NCBI GenBank assembly: GCA_963682175.1
Contig: OY821771.1
Coordinates: 38,336,201 to 38,400,200 of the forward strand
Origin: Triglochin maritima
Lineage: Eukaryota > Streptophyta > Magnoliopsida > Alismatales > Juncaginaceae
DNA length: 64,000 bases
Direction: 5' to 3'
Part shown: piece after piece, positions 47,917 to 59,300 of the stretch
How the letters are laid out: every line of letters begins with the position of its first letter
How positions within the stretch are numbered: the stretch's first letter is position 1
The notes under the pieces: model-generated
What the model was told of the DNA's origin: nothing
Database searches by the model: none
What the model saw: only the letters and a program-made list of their open reading frames with translations
Made by a program: the position numbers and the translations under genes

Positions 47917-49237
47917 AATTACTAAACATCGCCCCAAAATTACTTAAATCGCTCCTTGAAATTACAATTTTGCCCTTCTCTCATTTCTACTGCTATAACG
48001 CGACATTTTACCCTCCTATCACACATCTCTCTTCATATTCCTCTTATAATCATAAAAAATAATGTTTTGGAGGTCAGTAATGAACCAACGAACGCCCCAG
48101 TGTACTCGAATCTGGTAAAATATCTAACATCTTTTTAATAAAAAAATAATAAAAAATAATAAAAAATTACGGGCGCCCGACGGAACCGCCCCCACGTAGG
48201 AGGGGGCGTCTGGCTAAGACGCCTTCCCCATGGGGGCGACGTTTTACCCAGACGCCTTACCCATCGGGGAGGCGTTTTACCCAGACGCTCCGCCCATGGG
48301 ACAAGCGTCTGTGTAAGACGCCTCCCCCATGGGGGAGGCGTCTTAGCCAGACGCCCCCTCCTACGTGGGGGCGGCTCCGTCGGACGCCCGTAATTTTTTA
48401 TTATTTTTTATTATTTTTTTAAAAAGATAATTGATTATAAATTTAGATAATTGTTAAATTAATTAATAAGTTAATAATTACTATATTCGGATGATCGATA
48501 CCTCTTCGGTACACCGAAAATTCAAAAATTTCCAGATCCAACAATTTCAAAATCAAAAAAATTTCCAGGGGGCGCTGCCCCCTTGCCACCCCCGCCACCT
48601 CACCGGCGAGGTGGAATGCCGCTCGCTCACCGGTGAGCGAGACCCCCGAACGACCTGTCGAGGTGGTATTTGTAAGTCAGGATGTTTTACCACCGGGGGA
48701 TTTGGAACTTAAAAAAATGTTGGATCTGGATTTTTTTTGAATCTTCATCACTTGCAAAAAAACTCATTGTAATCCGACCGGTTACCACCGAAAACTTGCA
48801 AAGAAACGTCAAATAATTTGAGATAACACACCGTATAATTTTAATTTGACAAAAAAATTAAAAAAAAACGGGACGTCTGGCTAAGACGTCTGTACCATCG
48901 TGGCGGTGTCTGGCTAAGACGCTTACATCATGGTTGAGGCGTCTTAGCGAGACGCTTACACCATGGTAGAGGCGTCTTAGCCAGACGCCTCCACGATGGT
49001 GCAGGCGTCTTAGCCAGACGCCCGAGTCGGAAAAAAAATCCGTCTCCGTTACTTCGCCTGATCTAGGTGTTTCGCCAGACATTTTCGTGGTGTTGGTACT
49101 AGGAATGTTAGTAAAACTGAGTCAAAAACCTTGTTTAAAGACACGAGACGATATGGGTATTAAATATATTGTTAAGGGCAATTTGGTAATTTCAAATTGT
49201 GATTTAAGTAGTTTTGGGGCGACGTTTAGTAGTTCCC
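47917..49237. mobile_element. Palindrome-rich element Q3, complete, with long terminal inverted repeats
   Basis: The left end 'aattactaaacatcgcccc' and the reversed right end 'aactactaaacgtcgcccc' begin inverted repeats that can be followed for about 60 bp with roughly a dozen mismatches. A-rich 9-bp flanks (aaaaaactg and aaaaaatcg) agree at 6-7 positions and may be a decayed target duplication. Long terminal repeats with a 9-bp duplication would fit a Mutator-like element. The interior holds a large perfect-looking hairpin (48141-48420) and a second palindrome array (48870-49030). No transposase. Confidence 0.6.
48141..48420. repeat. Large GC-rich hairpin inside element Q3
   Basis: The arms are about 100-110 bp each. 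The left arm 'ttacgggcgcccgacgg...ccgcccccacgtaggag' is matched by its reverse complement ending 'cgtcggacgcccgtaa'. Between and within the arms, short palindromes of the form gacgcctcccccatgggggaggcgtc repeat every 30-40 bp. Folded transcripts would form a long double-stranded stem. Confidence 0.75.
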
Positions 49238-50370
49238 AAAAAATCGATATCCTTCCCCAAATATACTTTATCTCCCGTTTCTATCCTACTTGGCTACTAC
49301 TGAAAATAAACGACAAAATTAAGTAAAATAGAGTACTCAAGCTTCGTATTCAAGTAAAATCCACTAATCCAGTGATATCACAGATCCCAAATCAATCAAT
49401 CAATCCAAAATGAAAGTTGAACAACAGAATCAACAAACTTACCTAATAATTTAACAACAATCTAAAAAACACTACAGATCAGACTAAAATTACCCTCCAC
49501 AATTCCATCTTACAAATCCTACCAAAAAAACCATAGATTTTATCAATATCTTCATCCTCAAACTCGATATAATCATCTCCCCCACCGTCCTCCTCCTCAT
49601 CGATAGTGCGTCATCCTCTTCAGCCTTGCGTCACTTCCTTTGTCCTTCTCCGGCCCTGTGCCAACCCCTTCAGGCACCTCTGAACCCGCATCACCTCCTC
49701 TGACCCTGCGTCATCCCCTCCGGAGTCCGACCACCTCCGACCCTACATATTTTTCTTGATTGCTCTCATCTTGATTCTTTCATTGTATATTTTTTATCAA
49801 GCAAGAAATCAAATGGATAGATTAATATGTGATTGACTTTAACAAAAATAAATTCTACTCGTGGTTCCTACTTCTGTTTCGATGTATGATTCGAAATCAA
49901 AAAACTTTTTTTGGTTCATTTGTTTGATTTAATATATAATTATCTTGTTCATTGTTCATCTTTTTTGTCTTTCATTATTTGTAAATATCAGTAACAAAAA
50001 CATTGTGTTTACATTTTACAGCAAATTCCAGTGACAGGTACAGATAACAGAATTTGAATTTCATTAAATTCAAGTTACAAACACAAATAACAAAAAATTG
50101 TAAAACAGAATCTGTTAGATTCTATTTTCATGGCTTTACTTATTTTTACCATGGAATAAAAATTTCAGTTGTGCACAAACGGGAGAATTTAAAAAGTGGC
50201 AGTAACTTACATTGGTCACGCACCTCCTCTCCTCCTGCACCTAATGACCCATCAGCTTGAACAACATCACACTACCAGAGTCCAGAGCCACTCCCCAAAC
50301 CACCGACGAAGATAAGCCCAAAAGCCCTAAACCCCGAACCCGAACCCGAACCGGAAACCACCTCCGCAGG
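49238..50370. other. Promoter region and spacer upstream of TWINKLE
   Basis: AT-rich except for a C-rich stretch at 49570-49745. The last 120 bp before the ATG are C/A-rich, as in a plant 5' leader. No in-frame ATG precedes 50371, although the frame itself is open further upstream. No gene recognised. Confidence 0.45.
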
Positions 50371-53300
50371 ATGCTCCTCCTCCCCCGCCGCCCTCTCCAC
50401 TCCCTCCTCCACTCCAACGTTCTCATGTCCACCACCCACCTCCTCCCCCGCTCCTTCTCTCTTCCCCTCCCCCTTCGCTACCCGCGCCAGACCCTCGTCT
50501 CCACCCGCCCCGTCCCGCACGCTTCCAGACCCTCCTCTTTCTTCGCCCGTTTCAGCGCCGCCGCCACCTCGTCCGGGACCGGTAATACGGTTTCCTTTCG
50601 GAAGTTTTGTTGCGTTTGTGGTTGTTGATGATGATTTAAACTTTCAGTTGGATGCGGTGTGGAATTTTTCTAAGTTTTGTGTGTTTGTGTTTGGCGGCAG
50701 ATGATGTTGTTTGAGACTTTGAGTTGGATGTGGTGCGGAAGTTTGAGTTTGATGAGTTATGTTTTTTTGTTTGTTTGTGTGTGTTTGTGTTTTGCAGTGG
50801 ATGTCGTGAAGAAGGAAGATGAGGCTGTTAAGAAACGGTTGGTGCGGTTGAATGAGAGGTTGGAGAGTGTAGGAATCAATTGCGGGGTTTGCAAAACTGG
50901 GCAGTACTCAGCTATGCTGTGCCCCAAGGTAATGAGCAATTTCCTCCGTCTCCATTCCGCATTTTTGCGTTTCTTATCTTGTTACTAAATGTGGAGGGTA
51001 TTGTTTGGATGATACTGAAGGTGTTGCTACTGCTCTCTTTCAAATTGTTGTTTTCTCACCATGTACATTATTTTCCACTGATATATTCTGAAAAGTATTC
51101 AATTTTTCTTTTCTTTTCATGTGTTACTTGTTATATAAATTCAATGAAGATGAACTTCATGTTGACAACAAGCACAAAGATAAGTGGCTCAAGTTTATTG
51201 TGGGACGGTATAGTTTATGGGTGATGTTAATGTGTGTGATAAATATAAACTTACAATTTCTGAAGTCTGAACATAATGCTAATTTTACTTTCAAGTGTGA
51301 AGGAGGCCGATCTGGAGAAAGAAGCTTTGCACTTTTCATCCGTGAAGATGGGTCAGTCTTGGATTTTTAGCACCATTCTGTACTTCTGTGTTTCTTTTGT
51401 TGCCTTGTTTGATGATTCTAATTTCTCTCTCATGTTTGTCATTGGCATCTCGTTTAGAGAGCTTGCCATGTGGTCATGTTTCAGAGGTAAATGTGGCTGG
51501 AAAGGCCATATTCAGGTATTTTCACATGTTCACGCTGGAGTTCTACATTTCGTGGAGCCATAAAGCTCCTTTTTTCCTTTTTAAAATCATCAATATTTCT
51601 AGGCTTCTAGCGAAGGCAAGGGTTATAGCTCTCCAGCCAGTCAAAGTTCAGGACAAACTACAAAGCAAAGCACAACACATAAGATCTACCGAACGTTGAC
51701 AGACAAGGAGCTTGAGCTAGAACCATTGTGTGAACAGGTAACTCTTGATGCCTTGAAGGTTTGTCCTTGATCATTAGAGTCTTTCGTTTAGTTTGTGCCT
51801 CATATTATTTTAGTTGACATTGTTGAGCAAATTCAGCAAAAAACAGTGTTTGATATAGTTGTCCTTGAGTTAAGATTATATTTCCCATCTTCTCCAAATT
51901 AATATTATTTGTCATTTCGAATGTTTGTTTGCACAAAATATTTTTGGGCAAATTACATTAAGCACAATATTCTGCTGACAAATGCCCGTCTCTTTATCCA
52001 GTGATTACTTGACTATGGTCAATGAATCTCTTTCTCTACCCGCAAGTACCCTTTCCATTTATGCTACATGCAAGGTTTTCAGAACCGAACCGGACGTCGA
52101 ACCGGCAACGTCAAATGTTCAAAGGTTCAGAGGTTCGACTGGGGTCGGACCGAATCGAACCAATTGAACTGGTGACATCAGCATGACGTCATAAATATAA
52201 ATATACACAATATATATTTATGAATTTCCTGAATAATAGAGTAAAATATAGAAATAAATAGGAAATGACAAATATTTATTGATTGTGGAAACAAATATGA
52301 GAAGTGGTGTGTCATGTGTGGAAAGTAAAGCAAATGATAAAAGCAAAAAATGGTGGGACACCACTCCATTAAGCCAACCCAGTCCAGTCCAAGAAAGAAA
52401 AAAGGTACGAAGCCTACATTTTGGCATTTTAAAGTGATGAGAAGGGGTTGGGACTTGGGAGGCCACTCTCTCTTTGGTTACTCCTCCATCTCACTGGTGG
52501 TGTTGGTGTTGGTGGTTGGGAGTGTTTCTGCTTACTCTTGTTCTGTTATTGTTTGTGTTCTTTGTCTTCTTCTCCTCTTTTTTTGCAGCCTCTTTTCTTT
52601 GCAGCCTTACCGGACCAGGGAGAGGTGGGTTTGGGGTTTCCGGGAAAGTAGGGTTTCGGGGAGAAAGGTTAGGGGTTGGATGTTTTTCTTTTTCTTTTTG
52701 GATCCGGATTGTCCAATTACCCGATTGCTCAGAACCGCCGGTCCGACTGGCCGGTTGAACCCGGTTCAACCGGTTGAACCTCTGGTTCAACACGGTTCGC
52801 TTCAAATCTGGTTTTTGCAGCCTTACCGGACCGGACAGGCCTCCGGTTCACGGTTGAACCGGTCCGACTGGCCGGTCTGGTTTTCAAAACAGTGGCTACA
52901 TGACACATGAATAGTCATTAATTGTGAAATGATCAAAGAAAAGATCCATTTCCAATAGTTAATTCTGAAAATTACCCGAATGCCGAGGTATACTGTATTA
53001 AGGTCAGTATTGTAGGTTCACCCAAAAAATGCAAAAGAGAACTCATTTCAGAGTCCACTCAGCTTGAGAAAACTTATCAGTGTTTTCTTCTTCTTTTGTA
53101 CTGATTTTTAGGTTAATAAACCACCCTTTGCTTCTATTTTGTAGATAATTTTGTATTTTGCTGAGAGGAAGATATCAGCTGAAACCTTGCGCAGAAACTC
53201 TGTCATGCAACGTGAAGTGAAGGGCAAGGTCCTTTGAGAGCATATTAGCAATACTGTATTGGCTTGTTATTTGCAAATTGGAACTTTGATTGCACTCTTG

Positions 53301-56300
53301 TTTTCTTATTTCTTTTCTAGATTGCTATCGCATTTACCTTCAGAAGAGACGGGATGCTTGTGAATTGCAAATATCGGTGCATTGAAAAAAAGTTTTGGCA
53401 GGTACATATGTTCATAGTCACCATTTAAGGTTGCCATATAACAGAAGATGGCCATTTAAGGACTATTAGATTTATATTTGTTGACAGGTTTTTCTCTCTT
53501 CGTACATAATATCTTTCCCCCAGGAAAAGGATGCTCAGAAAATACTTTATGGATGATATTAAGAAAGCTACTGACATTATAATTGTGAGTTTGTTATCCG
53601 TTGTTTGTTTGATTGGAATGACCACTTCTATTTGAATTTCATGGTGTTGCTTGTGAATGAAAATAATATTTTTGTGATTCAACTCTTATATATTGTGAAT
53701 AATATGTATGATTTTTGTATAGGTTGAAGGTGAAATTGATAAACTTTCCATGGAGGAAGCTGGCTACTGTAACTGTGTGAGCGTACCAGATGGTGCACCA
53801 GCAAAAGTGTCTCAGAATAAGTTGCCCGGTGAAAGAAAGGTTCTGTATCTAACTGTTGCATAAACTGTAAACTATTTCTGGTTCTTCATCTTTAGTTACT
53901 AAGCTTGTTTTTGCTAAGTTTTGCATGGTGATATAACTGTACATCTGCAGTTGGAAATAATTGTGCCTGTTTCAGATCTAACTTGTTAAAAGTTTAATGT
54001 AAAAATATTCAAGTATAATTAGGAACTAGACAATTGCCTTCCAAATTTATTGTATACTGAGATGTTTTCTTTTCCTTATGATATTTAATGATGACAAACC
54101 ATTTATCCTAGCTGGCTATTTCTTTTGTAGTTGAAATGTGCATATGATGACAATTCCTCTGACTAAGTTCTTTGTCAAATCAGAGTTCTATTATGTCAGT
54201 GCTGGACCAATGGTCAGTCTTATGAAATCTTTCTGTTATTGATTTTTGGGTAGAATTTCTAAAGGAACTGTACCTTGTTTCTTGTCCAATAGGATGCCAT
54301 GTTGCATTCATGTTTTGTCCAGTCCTATTTTGTGAATTAGGATGTCATGAGACTTAAGTAAGATCTAAACTGCAGTCATACTAGGTTTTGTAAATATTTA
54401 TGCTATTATTTAATGTGGACTGCTCTTTCTTGCAATAGGATACTAAGTACGAGTATCTTTGGAACTGCAAGGATTATTTGGGACGGGTCAGCACCTTTAA
54501 GATAGTTTTTTTTGAAGAAGAATAATACCTGTCGTTTATGCATAAAAGTTCTGTATTTCTGTAAACTTGTTTCTGGACATTCTAGGCCTCTCGTATTATT
54601 CTAGCAACTGATTCTGACCCTCCTGGCCAAGCCTTGGCTGAGGAGCTTGCACGCCGTCTTGGTAAAGAAAGGTATTCATACTCATGTGGTCTGATTCAAA
54701 TGTTTGGTTTGAGTAAAATTTCTTGTATATGTAAACAGTCATTTGTACAATTTCTTGATGCATATTTATATCTATGTATTGTACCAATTTACAGATGTTG
54801 GAGGGTCAAGTGGCCTACAAGAAACAATATGCAAGTCTGTAAAGATGCTAACGAGGTTGAGCTTTAGTTAGAGAATACCATTATCCATTGCTTTCTTTGC
54901 CTGCTTCTATTTTAGTCTATGCATAATTGTTTCACTTAAGTTGCTTTGCCACTGTTGTTTGCTCTTGACAATCAGAATTTAATGTGGTATTGGTTGTTCG
55001 AAAAAAATGCCGCATAAAATTCTTGGGTATATGTTAGTGGCAACTTTTACTCCTACATGGTAGTGCAATATAAAATGGACAATACATACAATAACAAAAT
55101 TGGCAACTATTCGATTTGTAGCTTCTTTGTGTGAACCCATACCATAATAAGACTCCAACAAAATTGGACTTTTATATTAAAAACATAGAGTATGAAAAAA
55201 AAACTTTGATATCCATAACTCAATGTGAATAAAAAAAATCTTGAATTTCAAGCCTTATTCACACAGATAATAGCTGCACAAAAAAATGAGTGCAGTTTTT
55301 TTTATATTTTAAGGCTCAATATGATCGCATCAATAAATGAAGAAATTGCAAGCAATGAGGATGATTTTAGCGATTGTTGCAGGCTTGTGGCCTAAGACAA
55401 TTCAGCACCTCTGCTGGATTTTGAAAAGGTACAACTCAACATGAAAATGAGGAAGCTGATATCATTTGATGTACTAATTTAATTTAGAAATTCGATAGCA
55501 TTTTGAATTGTTTGTTTCTTAGTTATAATTATTTTGTGTTTTTGAATTTTTAACCATATATATAGAAAGTTGTCTTTTCTTGGTCACGAGAATACCAATG
55601 GAAGTCTAGCTATAATGGTTATTTTTGTTCATCATGGCTACAAATAAATCTATTTTTTTTTGAAACAATTCATCATGGCCTTTGTGGGTATCGTCGCTCA
55701 AATGCATGGAATATTGAAAGACATCTGAACCACTTTGCTACTTGATTAGGTTGGGAAGGTGGGATATAAGGTGTAATGAGGATTTCCAATTCTCATATGC
55801 TCCGTCATCATTATAGTCGACATCGGGTAAAACTGTGTTGTTGGGTTGTAAGATTCACAAGTCTCCACCTAACAAATTGACATTTGGGGTGTAGAGCTCT
55901 TTGCGTGACCAATTTTAACATGGTACCGGAGTAAATTCCCTGTTTGGTTGTTCTGCTTAGGATTTACATTAACCCAACCTGTACTCATCACATGATGGTA
56001 TAGCCCATGCAGCAGCTTGTTAGAAAAATTCGACATCAGGTAAAATCAAGTGTGTGGGTTATAAGAACCAAAAGTCTCTTCCCAACAAGTCTAATTTTGG
56101 GTTGTAAAGCTCCTTGTGTCATGTTCTATTGCTCGTGAAATATCATAATGGATTGTAATTTCTAACATCATGGGGACTTGGGGAGCTTCAAATTCAATCC
56201 ATGTGTAACATGGAATCTTTACGAGAGGAAGTATCTTTTATTTTTTTCGTAGGTAACCCAAAAATATTTTAATGTAAATTCAGCCATGAGTTATTTGATT

Positions 56301-59300
56301 GTGTATAGGAGCAAGGACCTTGGTTTGTACTAATACTTTGCATTATTCCAGGTGCTCATGTATCTGGGGCCCGATGCACTGAAGCAAGCAATTGAAAATG
56401 CTGAATACTATCCCATAAAGGGTCTTTTCAACTTTAGTGATTATTTTCATGAGATTGATGCTTATTATCATCACAGTTACGGATATCAGCTAGGTGTTTC
56501 TACTGGATGGAGGAATGTAGACAAATATTACAAGGTAAATTAAGAGCTTACATTTAAGAAGTATTTCTTCATCAAGCACAGCTCATAATACTAAAAAGAT
56601 TTCACTGAAGCTAAAATCTTTTGAGCTATTTACTTGATATTAATGCCTCTTCTTCTGGACTTCTCTCTGCCTAAATTGACATCTGCTATTTATTTCTAGA
56701 AATAAAAAAGAGGATGTGGAAGATGGTTATTGGCTTCTTTCTGTTTACTTGATCCATCATCCACGCACCTGTGGTAGTTGTAACACATGCAAAGCTCAGT
56801 CCTGAGAGCAAAGTGTTCAGGTATCCATGATTCGAACCACAAATGGGCATATGATTGTGTTAGAATTCAATCGTATTCCATTTTGCAAGATGGAGAATGT
56901 TAGAATGGGTGTGTAAGATACACACCCATTGTGTATCCTAGGTAGTCCAAGTACCGACTGGGTGGGGGTGGTAATGCGGGTTCAATTTACAACCCCGTAA
57001 CAGTCTGTGGTTTGTGGGATGTGGTTATGCAATTCATCTTAAATATTTAGAATTAATTTCTACTACTTCTAAAACAAGAATGTGTCTGTCTCATTTTATG
57101 TGTCTCATTTTATTATTGTGAGGTTTGTTCCATTGTTTAAGTAAATGACTATTTGTTTAACAAATTCAAATATTTGTTTAACAAAGTTTATGAGTTTACA
57201 AGAAAATTTCAACACAATTTACACTACAAGTATGATATTGATTCCAGTCAATATATATTGCACTGAGCAAGTTTTTAATTCACTTGATTTTTGGTACATA
57301 GGTTTTAATTTATGTTGAGTTCAATCTGACAGTCAGATTTACAATTTAACGATAAGATCGTAAAGAACACGTGGGTTCCACTTTGACAAAATGAGATTCG
57401 ATCTCATTCTAATATTTCGTTGCAAGTCTCCATCTAGCATGGATTTGCAACAGGCAAAGTTGTGATTCCCTATATGGCTCTTACTAGCCAGATAATATCA
57501 TTTAGGATCCTAGACCATCTTCTTGCGTTCATATATTGATAAGGCCACTTTTTTTAAGAGTACTGAACCACTAGATGATATTTGCTGAAGTACATGTTTG
57601 AGGTGTTTGAAGCTTTTAGTCTCTTAACAAATGCCCATAATGCACAACTGCATGATATCTTCTTTCATGCAGATGGAGTTTAAGTGGATTTTATTCTTTT
57701 AATATAATTATTTTTATTATTGAACTATTATTTAAGATCAATTTATTCTTAAAAAAGTAAGCATTTGATTTAAGGCTAATATGTTATTATGTTGTGACTT
57801 ATTTAGGATTTATTTGGTGTTAAAAACATAAGATATATCAAGAAAATAAGAACATATTAGAAAAATAATATACGGGGTTCAAACTGGTCCAGATTGGGGA
57901 CTTGCGACACACCGCAAACCGGAGTGGGGACTGGATCCAATCCATTCTGGTCCAGACCAGTCCATTCTACTCAAGTTTCGATGGCAAATAATAAGTTTGA
58001 TTTCATACACAGAAGTATTAACTTGACACCCTTGTGAACTGTTAACATTCTACTAGCATTTTTTTAAAATATTTTATTTGGCTTCATCTGGTCTATGCAA
58101 TCCTTTGAACAGGTTGTACCTGGGGAGTTAACTGTGATCACCGGTGTTCCTAATTCAGGAAAAAGTGAGTGGATTGATTCACTAATGTGTAATATTAACA
58201 GGGCGCAGGGATGGAAATTTGTGTTGTGCTCCATGGAAAATAAGGCAATATTTTGTTCAATCTTTTGTTTCACAATCTTGTGTTTCCTCATAATTTGTCT
58301 AAATAATTCTGATTACTCGCCTTAAGGTGCGGGAGCATGCAAGAAAGCTCTTGGAGAAGCACATCCAGATACCATTTTTTAATGCAAGGTGAACTCGTTG
58401 TGGTTATCTTTCCCATGGCTGATGCATGTGCATGATTAGAAAGCCATCTCATGGAATCTATCTTAATGATCCTTATTTTGTTTTGCAGCTATCAAATAAA
58501 TCATTATGTGATCTGATGATCTTGTTTTGTAGCTCTTGCAACAGCTGCTGGGTTGTGCTGGATTGCTTGATCCCCATGCTGTTGCAATAAATTGCAATTA
58601 ATGTAGAATTTCTTTATCATGAAACCCATCTCCTCTTATTAAAAAAGTATTTTGGGGAATTAGATTTAATGCTCCATACAAGTTTTTGTGAACTGGACAA
58701 TACTTCTGGGTCCTTTCTCCTAGCCTTCTTGTCAATATTTACATATGAGCAAATATTTTTCTTTTTAAGTTTATGTGAGGCTTGGTGGAGGACCAGTGAT
58801 CCTAGTATTTTTTTTCTTCTTGTTTATCACTTTGAATGCTTTCATATTAGAGTCAAACTCATTATACTATTGCTAATTTGGGATTTTCGTTGGGGTTACT
58901 TTGTTGAATTTCTGTTGTATTGCATGAGCTATGCAGTTCGAAATATGAATTTCATTGGAAATAGGTATCATGTGATGTCTAGCCTGCTCATTTTGTCATC
59001 ATTTTTACTTGCAGCTATGGAGCTTCGGTTGAAAGATTGAGTGTCGAAGAATTGGAAATAGGAAAAGAATGGCTTAATGATACTTTCTTTCTCATTCGGT
59101 GAGTTTGAGTAGCTTGCATTTTGTTTGTAGGCATTCCTAAGTTCCCCTTTCAAAGTTTGACTTTCGGATTAAGAGTCAGTAGGTGTGTGTGTCCTAGTCC
59201 AGATTTGGCCCAGTGATTGCAGGTGTTAGATTAGAATTATTAGGAACTTTAGTTCTTTTGTTGTAATGACAGCTTAGTTTCTGTTGATCAGGTGTGAGGA

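Noticed and set aside
50272..50520. Gly/Glu-rich minus-strand frame at the TWINKLE start
   Set aside because: Antisense of the C-rich leader and transit-peptide exon.
52350..52910. 186-codon plus-strand frame inside TWINKLE intron 5
   Set aside because: It crosses the right end of a hAT element, is low-complexity and does not match any known protein.
56904..56930. Inverted repeat aatgggtgtgt...acacacccatt in a TWINKLE intron
   Set aside because: An 11-bp stem alone in AT-rich intron DNA; no flanking duplication or further structure supports a function.
57880..57970. ggtccag-rich stretch resembling the hAT mini-element at 13521
   Set aside because: Too short, and no termini or target duplication could be found.
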